Positions 1-8,916 of a stretch of DNA of 64,000 bases are shown here, piece by piece. Location: positions 806,001-870,000 of the forward strand of contig ATWD01000001.1 in assembly GCA_000421065.1 (NCBI GenBank), in the 5' to 3' direction. The position numbers and the translations under genes are program-made. How positions within the stretch are numbered: the stretch's first letter is position 1; each line of letters starts with the position of its first letter. Under the pieces are notes generated by a model. It was not told where the DNA came from, did not search any database, and saw only the letters and a list, made by a program, of their open reading frames with translations. The stretch comes from Acidobacteriaceae bacterium TAA 166. Its GTDB lineage: Bacteria; Acidobacteriota; Terriglobia; Terriglobales; Acidobacteriaceae.

Positions 1-23
1 GCTCGTCGGGGCGTAGAAGACAG

Positions 24-40
24 GCGCTGCCGCGCGGGCC
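24..40 (+). repeat. Possible left-end fragment of the long palindromic element
   Basis: GCGCTGCCGCGCGGGCC matches the left-end tip of the element found elsewhere in the window, but the rest is missing. A plus-strand frame with a TAG stop at 14-16 would place it just after a gene lying off the window. It is too short to be sure. Confidence 0.3.
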
Positions 41-80
41 AATCAGTCCATAAAGCAGCTTCAACCGCTGAGAAAAGGTG

Positions 81-2195
81 CTATCCCGCCGTCACAATCT
101 CGGAGAAGTCCGCAATCTCCGAGAAGCCCTTGACGATCGTCGCCAGCAGAGACAGCCTTCCTCTGCGAATTTCCGCATCCGGGTCCATCACCATCACCTG
201 CTCGAAGAATGCGTCCACCTGCGGCCGCAGCGTAGCAATGGCCTCGAGCGCCGGGACATACTCGCGACGCCCACTCATCTCCTTCACCTGCTCGAGCAGA
301 GTCAACGATGCCGTCGTCAGCGCACCCTGCGCCGGATGAACGCTCCCCTGCCTTACCGCCGCACCACCGACGAGCTCATCCTTTGCCTGGGCTGCCTGAG
401 CCAGAATATTCTTCATGCGTTTGAAGGCAGCGCTCACCGCCTCGAAGTCAGCCGAGCTGCGAACTGCCGTAACCGCCTCCGCCCGCGCCACCGCATCGCG
501 CACATCGTCGCTTCCAGCAGCCATCCCGGCCTTCACCACGTCGTAAGCCTGCCCGCGCGCCTCGCGCAGGTAGAACTCCAGGCGCTCCACCAGGAACGCC
601 CGCACCTTCGCCTCGACCGCCTCGTTCTCAGTGGCCCGACCGGCGATCTCGCTCAAGCTGAGCGGAACCGCAACCGCACTCTCGGCGAGAATCTTCACAA
701 TGCCATTGGCCGCGCGCCGCAGGGCGAAGGGATCCTTCGATCCCGTCGGCTCCATCCCCAGGCCGAACATTCCAGCGATCGTGTCAGCCTTATCCGCAAT
801 GGCCAGCAAAGCGCCTTCGACGGTGCGAGGAACCGCGTCCTCCATCGAGACCGGGCGATATTGATCGTAGATCGCAGCGCTCGCCGCAGCCGATACACCC
901 TGGGCCCGCGCATACAAACCGCCCACCACGCCCTGCAGCTCGGTAAACTCCTTCACCAGCTCGGTAGTCAGATCGGTTTTGGCCAGCTTCGCCGCCTCAT
1001 CGAGCGCAGCCGCATCGAGGACAACGCCGCGCTTCGTCACCAGCTCGGCCAGTCCGGCGGCCAGCCTGCGCACGTTGCCGGTCTTTACCGCATAGCTTCC
1101 CAGGTCCTTCTGGAATGTGACGTTCTCAAGCAGCTTCACGCGCTCGGCCAGCGGATGCCGCTGATCGAACTCCCAGAAGAAACGGGCATCGTTAAAGCGC
1201 GCCCGCAGCACGCGCTCGTTGCCGTGGCGAATAATCTTCTGCTCGGCCTCGCTCGCCTCGGTGTTCAGTACAGCGAGAAAATGAGGCGCCAACTTACCGT
1301 CTTTGTCCTCGACGGCAAGGTACTTCTGGTGGTCGCGCATCACCGTCACCAGAACCTCCTCCGGAAGCGCCAGATACTCGGGCTCAAACCCTCCCAGGAT
1401 CACCGACTGATCCGAGGCCCACTCCGTCAGGTGCGTCAGCGTGTCGATCAGGTCGTGATCCTCACGCCACCGCGCCCCCTCCGCCGTTCGTGTCATGCGG
1501 TCCAGCGCCTTGCGAATTTTCTGCCGCCGCGCCTCCACATCGACAATCACATAGGCGGTCAACAGCGCCTCTTCGTACTTCGCCGGAGCCTCGAGCGCCA
1601 CCGCGGCCTCGCCGAACAGCACGCGATGGCCGAAGGTGACCTTGCCGGCGGTCCTGCCGCCAAACTCCACTGGAACCACCTGGTCGCCCAGCAGGGCGAT
1701 CATCCAGCGCACCGGCCGCACGAACCGCTCCGGCTTGCCCGCGCGCCAGTACATATTCTTTGCCCAATAGATGCCGGCCAGCTCCTTCGGTAGCTCCTCG
1801 GCGATAACCTCGGCAGCGGAACGGCCCGGCTTCACCACCGTCGCCGCGAGATACTCCCCCTTGGCGGTCGAAACTGTCTTCAGCTCCTCCACCGCAACGC
1901 CTGCCTTCTTGGCGAAGGCCAGTGCCGCCGGTGTCGGCGCGCCATCCTTATAGGCCACCTTCACGGAGGGTCCGGTCAGCTCTTCCGAGGCATCGTCCTG
2001 CCTCTCGGCCACACTCTCGACCAGCACCGCCAGCCGGCGAGGCGTCGAAAAGCTCTTCGCCTCCGCGCCAGCCGCAACCAGGCGCTCTCGCTCTAAAAGT
2101 CCGGTCACACGCCGCTCAAGCTCCGCCTGGGCTCCGGCGATCATGCGGGCCGGAACCTCCTCCAGCCCAATCTCAAAAAGAAAATCCGCCATCAC
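81..2195 (-). CDS. glyS: Glycyl-tRNA synthetase beta subunit
   Basis: This is the beta subunit of the heterotetrameric bacterial glycyl-tRNA synthetase. It binds and positions tRNA-Gly while the alpha subunit makes glycyl-adenylate. At 704 aa it is close to the usual ~690. The N-terminus DFLFEIGLEEVPARMI (from about residue 4) is the family signature, and the C-terminal third has the helical DALR-like tRNA-binding character. It starts 41 nt after the glyQ stop, so the two form a glyQ-glyS operon. The assignment is secure. Confidence 0.97.
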   Translation of the reverse strand: MMADFLFEIGLEEVPARMIAGAQAELERRVTGLLERERLVAAGAEAKSFSTPRRLAVLVESVAERQDDASEELTGPSVKVAYKDGAPTPAALAFAKKAGVAVEELKTVSTAKGEYLAATVVKPGRSAAEVIAEELPKELAGIYWAKNMYWRAGKPERFVRPVRWMIALLGDQVVPVEFGGRTAGKVTFGHRVLFGEAAVALEAPAKYEEALLTAYVIVDVEARRQKIRKALDRMTRTAEGARWREDHDLIDTLTHLTEWASDQSVILGGFEPEYLALPEEVLVTVMRDHQKYLAVEDKDGKLAPHFLAVLNTEASEAEQKIIRHGNERVLRARFNDARFFWEFDQRHPLAERVKLLENVTFQKDLGSYAVKTGNVRRLAAGLAELVTKRGVVLDAAALDEAAKLAKTDLTTELVKEFTELQGVVGGLYARAQGVSAAASAAIYDQYRPVSMEDAVPRTVEGALLAIADKADTIAGMFGLGMEPTGSKDPFALRRAANGIVKILAESAVAVPLSLSEIAGRATENEAVEAKVRAFLVERLEFYLREARGQAYDVVKAGMAAGSDDVRDAVARAEAVTAVRSSADFEAVSAAFKRMKNILAQAAQAKDELVGGAAVRQGSVHPAQGALTTASLTLLEQVKEMSGRREYVPALEAIATLRPQVDAFFEQVMVMDPDAEIRRGRLSLLATIVKGFSEIADFSEIVTAG

Positions 2196-2236
2196 TTAAC
2201 CTGTCTCTCGTTCGTTTGCCTCGAAGAGGCTCCGCG

Positions 2237-3202
2237 TCAAACTGCTGCGACTTCCCTCGGCTCTGCCGCCAGAAGCTCGCCCTGCGCCGCATAGGCTTTG
2301 GCCACACCCACCACCAACGTGCGAATCCTCGCCATCACACCCACGCGCTCGGTCACCGAGATCGCGCCTCGCGCATCCAGCAGGTTAAAGACGTGCGAGC
2401 ACTTCAGCGCCAGCTCATACGCCCCCAGAACCGGAAACCGCTTCAGCGTGAGCGCATCCATCTTATCCATGCCCTTGGCTCGGTCCAGCAAGTCCAGGCA
2501 CTCCGTCTCGTACAGCTTCAGGTGCTCCCACAGCTTGGGGACCTCGGCGTAGTCGAAGCTGTAGGCCGAGAACTGCTCCTCCTCGGCCAGACGCATCTCC
2601 CCATAGGTCACCTTGCGGCCAGTATCCGGCTCGACCGCCCAGACGATGTCATAGATCGAATCCACATCCTGCAAAAATCCGGCGATGCGCTCGAGACCAT
2701 ACGTGATCTCGCCGCAGATAGGGTCCAGGTCCATGCCGCCGCACTGCTGGAAGTAGGTAAACTGCGTAATCTCGAGGCCGTCGAGCATCACCTGCCAGCC
2801 CACGCCCCAGGCCCCGCCGACCGGCCACTCCCAGTTGTCCTCTTCGAACTTGATGTCGTGCTCGCGCAGGTTGATGCCGATGGCCTCGAGCGACTCGAGG
2901 TAGAGCTCCTGGATGCGCTCCGGCGGCGGCTTCAAAATCACCTGAAGCTGCGTGTGGCGAAACAGGCGGTTGGGATTCTCTCCGTAGCGTCCATCGGCCG
3001 GACGCCGCGAGGGCTGCGCGTAGGCGATGCGAACTGGCTTCGGCCCCAGCACCCGCAGGAAGGTATCCGGGGACATCGTACCGGCGCCGACCTCCACATC
3101 GTACGGCTGCTGCAGCACGCACCCCTGCTCGGCCCAGAATCTTTGCAGCCGGAACAGAAGCTCCTGAAACGTAAGCGCTTTTTCCCCTTCGTTGACCGTC
3201 AT
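2237..3202 (-). CDS. glyQ: Glycyl-tRNA synthetase alpha subunit
   Basis: Catalytic class II subunit that activates glycine. The chosen start (ATG at 3202) gives 321 aa, near the ~300 aa family size. The N-terminus carries the conserved [17 protein letters not shown] and [13 protein letters not shown], followed by [20 protein letters not shown] and [17 protein letters not shown]. The frame stays open upstream to 3379, but those 59 codons are the translation of an intergenic palindromic element and are not protein. It is first in the glyQ-glyS operon. Confidence 0.96.
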   Translation of the reverse strand: MTVNEGEKALTFQELLFRLQRFWAEQGCVLQQPYDVEVGAGTMSPDTFLRVLGPKPVRIAYAQPSRRPADGRYGENPNRLFRHTQLQVILKPPPERIQELYLESLEAIGINLREHDIKFEEDNWEWPVGGAWGVGWQVMLDGLEITQFTYFQQCGGMDLDPICGEITYGLERIAGFLQDVDSIYDIVWAVEPDTGRKVTYGEMRLAEEEQFSAYSFDYAEVPKLWEHLKLYETECLDLLDRAKGMDKMDALTLKRFPVLGAYELALKCSHVFNLLDARGAISVTERVGVMARIRTLVVGVAKAYAAQGELLAAEPREVAAV

Positions 3203-3278
3203 CCGCTCTCTTCTACGAACTACAGATTTATTTCCACCTGCGTTGAATCTTCTGATTCTAAATGCTCCTGGGAAGTAG

Positions 3279-3505
3279 GCGCTGCCGCGCGGACCCACTG
3301 CGCGTGGGGCGGTTACTTCTTGACGCATATGTCGGCTTCGCCGTGGACCTCCCACTGGTCGGCGCGAAGATATTTTCAAGCGACCAACGGGAGCCGCGAC
3401 CCAAAAAGGCTATACGCGTCACGAAGGGACCGCCCATACCGGGGTCCACAAACAGGTCTTCGTTGTGGGGTAGCCGAGCGCAGTGGGCCCGGGCCGTAAG
3501 GCCAT
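3279..3505 (+). repeat. Long palindromic intergenic element, copy 1 (with alternative module)
   Basis: Left end GCGCTGCCGCGCGGACCCAC at 3279. Inner arms CTGGTCGGCGCGAAG and GCGACCAACGGGAG, then ACGCGTCACGAAGGGACCGCC. An inserted module (about 3438-3490) contains CCACAAACAGGTCTTCGTT followed by GTGGGGTAGCCGAGCGCAG. The right tip has drifted (GGGCCCGGGCCGTAAGGCC). It lies upstream of glyQ and is one of the minority not placed just after a stop codon. Confidence 0.85.
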
Positions 3506-3702
3506 TCCACCCTTAAAATTCAATTCTTCGTTTTTTAGAAGATTTGATCTTGCGGTCTATTCAAAAAACTGAATGCGCCTTGAGGTGCAACCCTGAAAAT
3601 ATAGTTCTCGAGTAAACAATTGAAAAAAATAAATTTAGCTGCTTCAATCCAGAGTTGACGACCAGCTTTTAAAGCCCAATCCTCTATGGCGAAACATATT
3701 TC
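3506..3702. other. AT-rich intergenic spacer, no gene seen
   Basis: About 200 bp, clearly more AT-rich than its surroundings, between copy 1 of the palindromic element and the promoter of the next transcript. No coding frame with a ribosome binding site was found on either strand. Confidence 0.5.
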
Positions 3703-3733
3703 TTGCATTCACCCTTCCAGTTTGTGGTATATT
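3703..3733 (+). promoter_or_regulatory. Candidate sigma-70 promoter of the leader transcript
   Basis: TTGCAT at about 3704-3709 and TATATT at 3728-3733, spaced a little wide (about 18-19 nt). Transcription would start near 3740, just before a structured, terminator-bearing leader. Confidence 0.45.
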
Positions 3734-3739
3734 TCTCTT

Positions 3740-3848
3740 ACGGATGAAGGGGCGCCGGTCGCCCCCCGGACAGGTTCTCAGCCAACGGCTGACACAAGTT
3801 GCGTCACTGGCCTCCCGGCACGAACAATGTTCGTGCCGTCTTTTTTTT
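3740..3848 (+). ncRNA. Structured leader or small RNA ending in an intrinsic terminator
   Basis: Three perfect hairpins in a row: GGGGCG/CGCCCC at 3749-3765, TCAGCC/GGCTGA at 3778-3792, and a 10-bp terminator stem CGGCACGAAC/GTTCGTGCCG at 3116-offset position 3816-3838, followed by TC and eight Ts. It ends 54 nt before the next start codon, so it could be a free sRNA or a cis-regulatory leader. No known riboswitch was recognised. An ATG frame opening at 3744 crosses the terminator and ends in a TGA overlapping the next gene's ATG at 3902. Confidence 0.55.
3816..3848 (+). terminator. Rho-independent terminator in the leader of the PCYCGC gene
   Basis: Perfect 10-bp stem CGGCACGAAC-AAT-GTTCGTGCCG followed by a run of Ts at 3841-3848. 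Confidence 0.8.
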
Positions 3849-3901
3849 CTTAAATCCGACCTGCCAGCACTCTTCCGCACTTCTTCATTTACCATCTCCC
3901 C

Positions 3902-4339
3902 ATGAAGCGCATTCTGGGACTCTTCGCCCTGGGCCTCGTCACCATCGCGGCGTCCGCTCAGTGGAGCAATCCTGCCGCGGACATTCCCGCCTACAACGCC
4001 AAGCCCCCCGCGAAGCCGCTTCCCCCCATGCTCGCCGGCGATCAGCTCACCGGCCCCTACTTCTCGCACCCCTACCAGGTGACGGTCTACAAGATGGCGG
4101 CGAAGATTCCTGCGGTGCTGCACCAGCAGCCCTGCTACTGCCACTGTGATCGCGCCCTCGGGCACAACAGCCTGCACAGCTGCTTTGAGGGGACGCACGG
4201 AGCCGCCTGCTCCACCTGCATGCGCGAGGCCGTCTACGCCTACCAGCAGACCCAAAAGGGCAAGAGCCCGGCCCAGATCCGCACCGGAATCCTTCGCGGC
4301 GACTTCGAAGAGGTCGACCTCGAAAACGCCTCGCTCTAG
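3902..4339 (+). CDS. Exported PCYCGC-motif protein of unknown function
   Basis: 145 aa with a short signal peptide (MKRILGLFALGLVTIAASAQ). The core PCYCHCDRALGHNSLHSCF followed by CSTCMREA resembles the PCYCGC-motif family, whose members are exported and often lipoproteins. The clustered Cys and His residues (C79, C81, C83, C94, then a CxxC) suggest metal or haem binding, but no function is established. It has no lipobox. It follows a structured leader with a terminator, so its expression may depend on readthrough. Confidence 0.75.
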   Translation: MKRILGLFALGLVTIAASAQWSNPAADIPAYNAKPPAKPLPPMLAGDQLTGPYFSHPYQVTVYKMAAKIPAVLHQQPCYCHCDRALGHNSLHSCFEGTHGAACSTCMREAVYAYQQTQKGKSPAQIRTGILRGDFEEVDLENASL

Positions 4340-4369
4340 GATCCAATCCTAAAATTGTTTAGAGTAGGA

Positions 4370-4416
4370 GCGCTGCCGCGCGGGTCCACTGCGCGTGTGC
4401 CCGGCCGGCAGGCCAT
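4370..4416 (+). repeat. Palindromic element, copy 2, internally deleted
   Basis: GCGCTGCCGCGCGGGTCCAC, then GCGCGTGTGCCCGGCCGGCA and GGCCAT. Both ends are intact, but the whole centre (about 140 bp) is gone. It lies 31 nt after the stop of the PCYCGC gene. Confidence 0.8.
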
Positions 4417-4445
4417 GATTCCTCCTCCCGAGAATCCAATCTTGA

Positions 4446-4874
4446 TCAGCCGGCAGCGATGGCGGCCACGGCATAGAGCACCGCATCCGATTCGGCGACC
4501 ATCTCCCCATCAACCCTCACCTCAGCCCTGGCATCGAAGAGCTTCTTTCGCTGCCGAACCACCCAGGCCTTGATCTCCAGACTCGCTCCGATACGGATCG
4601 GCTTATGAAACCGCGTCTCGATCTTCGCCGTCACCGCCGGAATATCGCGAAAGAAGAGACACCATCCGAAGGCCTCGTCCATCAGCGAGAAAACCACCCC
4701 GCCATGCAGGATGCCGTTCCATCCTCCATGTTCCCTGCGCGCCACATACTCCGCTCGACTCCCCATCTCCCCATCAGGTTTAAAGGGAACCCTTAATCCC
4801 AATGGATTGTCCGGCCCGCAGACGTAACAGGTCGCATCCTTCGTTCCAGAAAAGCTCGTTCCAGAAAAGCTCAT
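4446..4874 (-). CDS. PaaI-type hotdog-fold thioesterase
   Basis: 142 aa, the normal size of a single hotdog domain, predicted to hydrolyse acyl-CoA thioesters in the cytoplasm. It has the N-terminal CYVCGPDNPLGLRVPF seen in PaaI-like proteins and the catalytic-helix motif HGGVVFSLMDEAFGW. The ATG at 4874 is preceded by GGTGGAG; longer upstream frames lack such a site. The substrate cannot be inferred. It is divergent from the oxidoreductase at 5080. Confidence 0.85.
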   Translation of the reverse strand: MSFSGTSFSGTKDATCYVCGPDNPLGLRVPFKPDGEMGSRAEYVARREHGGWNGILHGGVVFSLMDEAFGWCLFFRDIPAVTAKIETRFHKPIRIGASLEIKAWVVRQRKKLFDARAEVRVDGEMVAESDAVLYAVAAIAAG

Positions 4875-5079
4875 TTGTACTCTCCACCTTAAGATTATGG
4901 CTGCGAAGACTAATACGTCCAATATCTCAAAACAACGTATCCATACTTTAGATATATGGATCGATTCAGCTTCCAACACTCCTTCCTCCTGGCCTGTCTT
5001 TACACCGTTCTTCAAATCCCCTACCCTTCATCTCGCAAGCCAAAATTGGTTTACCCCTGTTGAAACGAGATGCACACGC

Positions 5080-6432
5080 ATGAGCCTGAACCGCAGATCC
5101 TTCCTTAAAGTTGGCAGCCTCGCAGCCGCCGCCACCAGTCTTCACGTCCTCGCCGAGCCGCAGCAGGCGCCCGCGCCCAAGTCTCCCAACGACAATATTC
5201 ATCTCGCGCTCATCGGAGCCGGAATCCAGGGCCAAGGCGATACGCACGCCGCTCTCGAGGTTCCTGGCGTCAAGCTCGTCGCCGCAGCCGACTGCTACGA
5301 TGGCCGCCTCACCCACGTCAAAGAGCTCTGGGGCACAGGCACCGCCAATAATGTCGACGTCTTCACCACCCGCGACTACCGCGAGATCCTCGCCCGGCCC
5401 GACGTCGATGCCGTCCTGATCGCCACGCCCGATCACTGGCACAAACAGGCCGCCGTCGACGCCATGAAGGCGGGCAAAGACGTCTACCTCGAAAAGCCGA
5501 TGATCCATCTCTACTCCGATGGACCGGAGATCGTCTCCACCGCGCGCTCCACCAACCGTATCCTCCAGGTGGGCAGCCAGCGCGTCAGCTCCATCATCTA
5601 CGCCAAGGCCAAGGAGCTTCTCGCTTCAGGTGCCATCGGCGAGGTTAACATGGTCTCGGCGCGCTGGGATCGCAACTCTTCCATCGGAGCCTGGAACTAC
5701 TCCGTCCCGCTCGACGCCAGCCCCGAGACCTGCGACTGGCCGCGCTTCCTGGGCTCCGCTCCCAAGATCGCCTGGAACCCCGAGCACTTCTTCCAGTGGC
5801 GCAAGTGGAGCGACTACGGCTCGGGCGTCGCCGGCGACCTCTTCGTGCATCTCTTCAGCGGAACTCACTTCATCACCGGAGCCCATGGACCCACCCGCGC
5901 CATGGCGACCGGAGGAATCCGCTACTGGAAGGATGGGCGCAACGCCCCCGACGTTCTGCTCGCGCTCTTCGACTACCCGCAGGGCTTCAACCTGAGCCTG
6001 CGCGTCAACTTCGTGAACGGTGGCGAGGAGAGCGAGGGCTTCCTCTTCACCGGATCCGAGGGCACCATGGAAATCGCCGGCCAGACCGTCACCGTCACCC
6101 GCGTTCCACGCGAGAAGGAGCCCGGCTACACCGTCTCCACCTTCGCGAACGAGATGCAGCAGAAGTTTCTCAAGGACTATCGCGCGAAACACCCCTCCAC
6201 GCCTCCCACGGACCCGCCCTACAACGCCATCGAGAAGTTCTCCGCGCCCAAGGGATACTCCGACAGCGTCGATCACTTCCGCAACTTCTTCAACTCCGTA
6301 CGCACGCGTCAGCAGCCGGTCGAGGACGCGACCTTCGGATTCCGCGCCGCCGGAGCCGCCCTCCTCAGCAACCTCTCGCTCGAGAAGGGGCAGGTCGTCA
6401 AGTGGGATCCTGAAACGATGAAGATTGGTTAA
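5080..6432 (+). CDS. Exported Gfo/Idh/MocA family oxidoreductase
   Basis: 450 aa. A Tat-type signal (NRRSFLKVGSLAAAATS) at residues 4-20 implies folded export with bound cofactor. The Rossmann start LALIGAGIQGQGD (about residue 43) and the EKPMIHLYSDG segment match the family, where EKP precedes the NAD(P)-dependent active site. A DHWHKQAAVDAMKAGKDVYLE stretch, split here as DHWHKQAAV and AGKDVYLE, is typical of sugar or inositol dehydrogenase-like members. The ATG at 5080 is chosen because upstream codons do not look like protein and would precede the twin-Arg signal. The substrate is unknown, probably a carbohydrate. Confidence 0.88.
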   Translation: MSLNRRSFLKVGSLAAAATSLHVLAEPQQAPAPKSPNDNIHLALIGAGIQGQGDTHAALEVPGVKLVAAADCYDGRLTHVKELWGTGTANNVDVFTTRDYREILARPDVDAVLIATPDHWHKQAAVDAMKAGKDVYLEKPMIHLYSDGPEIVSTARSTNRILQVGSQRVSSIIYAKAKELLASGAIGEVNMVSARWDRNSSIGAWNYSVPLDASPETCDWPRFLGSAPKIAWNPEHFFQWRKWSDYGSGVAGDLFVHLFSGTHFITGAHGPTRAMATGGIRYWKDGRNAPDVLLALFDYPQGFNLSLRVNFVNGGEESEGFLFTGSEGTMEIAGQTVTVTRVPREKEPGYTVSTFANEMQQKFLKDYRAKHPSTPPTDPPYNAIEKFSAPKGYSDSVDHFRNFFNSVRTRQQPVEDATFGFRAAGAALLSNLSLEKGQVVKWDPETMKIG

Positions 6433-6444
6433 AGGTTGATTCAA

Positions 6445-6488
6445 GACACGAAAGCCTGTCCTCCGTCGTGAGGACAGGCTTTCGTGTC
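6445..6488. terminator. Strong bidirectional hairpin terminator
   Basis: An 18-bp perfect stem (GACACGAAAGCCTGTCCT and its complement) with an 8-nt loop, 12 nt after the oxidoreductase stop. It also lies at the 3' end of the minus-strand PEP-CTERM remnant. There is only a weak T-tract. Confidence 0.7.
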
Positions 6489-6511
6489 TGAGTTGTTGAA
6501 TCGGCGCGGTC

Positions 6512-6706
6512 TTAGGCAAGCTTACGAAAGCCGAACAGAGCCACCCCGAAGAGTCCAGTTCCGAACAGGGTCTTCGAAAAAGGCTCCGATACCGGGCTGG
6601 GTTCGCCGGGTTCAGTTACCTGTCCCTGCTCCCGAGCTCGAGGTGGAGGTTGTCGTTTGCAAATCCGGCAGCCCTGATCTGCACCCAAAAAGAAGCAGGG
6701 TTTTGC
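6512..6706 (-). pseudogene. Remnant of a PEP-CTERM protein gene
   Basis: An open frame without a proper start encodes about 64 residues ending in EPSPVSEPFSKTLFGTG, then LFGVALFGFRKLA and TAA. This is a degenerate PEP-CTERM sorting tail: an EP dipeptide, a hydrophobic Gly-rich segment and a basic end, preceded by a Pro-rich linker (QPPPRAREQ). The frame is closed by TGA at 6707-6709 and no upstream body remains. Two intact PEP-CTERM genes lie 1.5-3 kb away. Confidence 0.6.
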
Positions 6707-6816
6707 TCAAGGCAGAAGGTCGAATCGACTCCCGCCGGGTATTATGGTCTCCGAGCCAGCAACGCCGTTCTCAAGATCAGCTCCTTCAGAACCCAACAGG
6801 AAAGAATCTCTTCTTT

Positions 6817-7980
6817 ATGCCTCGAATTGGTCGTTACTCCATGCCCCGTATCGCCCGCGTCGTCTCTGCCGCCATCCTTCTGGCAGCCTCGGCCCTGGGC
6901 CACGCACAGTCTTCGACGGTCTCCCCGGCGGTCTCTCCGGACAAGCCCATCCGCGTCGTCATCGTCGGCCTCGTCCACGGGCATGTCCAGGGATTCCTGC
7001 ACGCCCTGCCCCAGAATCACGCAGCGCAGCTGGTCGGCATCGTCGAGCCCGATACCGCCCTCGCGAAGCAGTACGCCACGCGCTATCACCTCGACTCTTC
7101 CCTCTTCTCCACCGACCTCGACAAGACCCTGACCACGCTGCACCCCGATGCCGTGCTGGTCTACACCACCATCCAGGACCACCGCCGCGTCATCGAGGCC
7201 GCGGCTCGCCACAACATCAGCTCCATGGTCGAGAAACCCCTCTCTACCACTATGGCCGACGCCCTCGCCATCCGCAGCGCCGCTCGCCAGCACCACGTGA
7301 ATGTGCTGGTCAACTACGAGACCACCTGGTACACCTCAAACGCCGAGGCGCTGCGCGAGGCCGAATCCGGCAAGCTCGGCACCGTCCGCAAGATCGTCGT
7401 GCATGACGGTCACGAGGGACCGAAGGAGATCGGCGTCGGGCCCGAGTGGCTGCCCTGGCTCACCGACCCGGTCAAGAACGGAGCCGGAGCTCTCTTCGAC
7501 TTCGGCTGCTATGGAGCCGACCTCATGACGGTGATGAAGCACGGCGAGGTTCCCACCTCGGTCACCGCCGTCGCCCAGACCGATAAGCCCGACATCTACC
7601 CCCACGTCGATGACGATGCCACCATTATCATCCGTTATCCCGGAACCCAGACCGTCCTGATGCCATCGTGGAACTGGTCCTTCGCACGCAAGGACATGGA
7701 GGTCTACGGCACCGGCGGCTACGCCATCACCGTCGGTCCCGACCACATGCGCACACGCTATCGGCCCGAGAAGGAAGAGTCGCAGAGCGCAGCGCCCGAG
7801 CTTCCCCTCGACCAGCGCGACTCCCTCGCCTACCTGGCCGCTGTTCTTCACGGACAGATCAAGGCGCAGGGCGACCTCTCCTCGCTCGATACCAACATGG
7901 TGGTGATGCAGATCCTCGATGCGGCGCGAACCTCGGCCGCGACCGGACGCACCGTCCAGCTCAAACCGCTTCCTCAATAG
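6817..7980 (+). CDS. Exported Gfo/Idh/MocA family oxidoreductase
   Basis: 387 aa with an N-terminal Sec-type signal (VVSAAILLAASALGHAQ). The dinucleotide-binding start IRVVIVGLVHGHVQGFL replaces the usual GxGxxG with GLVHGH, a variant seen in some exported members. VEKPLSTTMADAL supplies the EKP signature, and the C-terminal domain has GALFDFGCYGADLM. The start at 6817 has AGGAAAG 11 nt upstream; 6841 is an alternative ATG. It is a distant paralogue of the gene at 5080. The substrate is unknown. Confidence 0.85.
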   Translation: MPRIGRYSMPRIARVVSAAILLAASALGHAQSSTVSPAVSPDKPIRVVIVGLVHGHVQGFLHALPQNHAAQLVGIVEPDTALAKQYATRYHLDSSLFSTDLDKTLTTLHPDAVLVYTTIQDHRRVIEAAARHNISSMVEKPLSTTMADALAIRSAARQHHVNVLVNYETTWYTSNAEALREAESGKLGTVRKIVVHDGHEGPKEIGVGPEWLPWLTDPVKNGAGALFDFGCYGADLMTVMKHGEVPTSVTAVAQTDKPDIYPHVDDDATIIIRYPGTQTVLMPSWNWSFARKDMEVYGTGGYAITVGPDHMRTRYRPEKEESQSAAPELPLDQRDSLAYLAAVLHGQIKAQGDLSSLDTNMVVMQILDAARTSAATGRTVQLKPLPQ

Positions 7981-8005
7981 CAATCTTCTAGCTTCTAAAC
8001 CAACG

Positions 8006-8044
8006 AAAAGACAGGGCTGCGGATTCATCGCCGCCCTGTCTTTT
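8006..8044. terminator. Bidirectional intrinsic terminator
   Basis: AAAAGACAGGG and CCCTGTCTTTT flank a GC-rich loop between convergent genes, giving A-run/T-run tails on both strands. Confidence 0.85.
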
Positions 8045-8059
8045 GTATTTCGTGGCGAT

Positions 8060-8611
8060 TTATCGTGATCGAGCTGCGATCCGCCGCCACCGGCCATCTT
8101 TCAGGCAGAGCAGGGCTCCCGTCGCCATCAACACCAGGCTCGCCGGCTCCGGCACGACCGTCGTCGATTCGTCCGGACTGATCGACATGAAATAGCTGGT
8201 TCCGATTCCAATAAATCCATACTGTCCAGTAAGGAACGTGACCTGACCGTTCTCGACGCTGAAAAAGGGAATCGCGTCCGCGGAGGTTCCGCTAAACCAT
8301 CCCACCGCCGACTCGATATCGAAGGAGGGACCATCCCCGTTGTCGGAGAACGATACCGTTCCCGGCCCAACCGTTCCCGGCGGAGGATTGTCGCTAAAAC
8401 CAAAGAGCAACGTAATCGGAATGTTGTCGATGGAAAAGCTGTTCCCCTCCAGGCTGTCCGGAGTCGCCGGCGTAGGAATCGAGAAGGTGAGCGCGGCGCT
8501 CCCTTCGACACCGGCTCCATTGATGGAAAAGGTATCGGCCTTTGCCACCAGACCTGCAGCAGCAACGAGGCTCAACAGGGATGCGCGCGAGAAGAATCTG
8601 TGCAGAAGCAT
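8060..8611 (-). CDS. PEP-CTERM sorting-domain protein
   Basis: 183 aa. Signal peptide (MLLHRFFSRASLLSLVAAAGLVAKA, split here at about residue 25), a beta-rich Gly/Ser body with no enzymatic motif, and the C-terminal sorting tail VVPEPASLVLMATGALLCL plus a basic cluster. Such proteins are processed by an exosortase and released or surface-attached in exopolysaccharide-making bacteria. No exosortase gene is in the window. The function of the body is unknown. Confidence 0.85.
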   Translation of the reverse strand: MLLHRFFSRASLLSLVAAAGLVAKADTFSINGAGVEGSAALTFSIPTPATPDSLEGNSFSIDNIPITLLFGFSDNPPPGTVGPGTVSFSDNGDGPSFDIESAVGWFSGTSADAIPFFSVENGQVTFLTGQYGFIGIGTSYFMSISPDESTTVVPEPASLVLMATGALLCLKDGRWRRIAARSR

Positions 8612-8916
8612 CGAGGAAGGATCCTTTCAGGGAAGATGCTGGCGTCGGGGAAGACGCGGACGATCTCCCGCACAGAAAGCTTGTTGCCCTCCCGCCTGCA
8701 TGTCAATACACGGAAGCATATAGACCGATGCTCTTTGCAACAGCCCACGAGCGGTCGAACAAGGGGCTGAGACGAAGGCCTGCGTCCCCGTGCTGAAGCT
8801 TCAAAGACATCCTCCCGAGGCGCGGCTCCCCTTTGACTTCCCTCGCGAGACGGTGCTTACCGTGCCGGTACATCCAAGGGCCGCGCTTCTCAATCTCATC
8901 GCCGAGGAACACCACG

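Noticed and set aside
3203..3379. N-terminal extension of glyQ
   Set aside because: The extra 59 codons are translated palindromic-element DNA and are not part of glycyl-tRNA synthetase.
1922..3499. Long plus-strand open frame opposite glyS/glyQ
   Set aside because: It is antisense to two firmly identified genes and its Arg/Pro/His/Leu-rich translation is typical of a GC-rich shadow frame.
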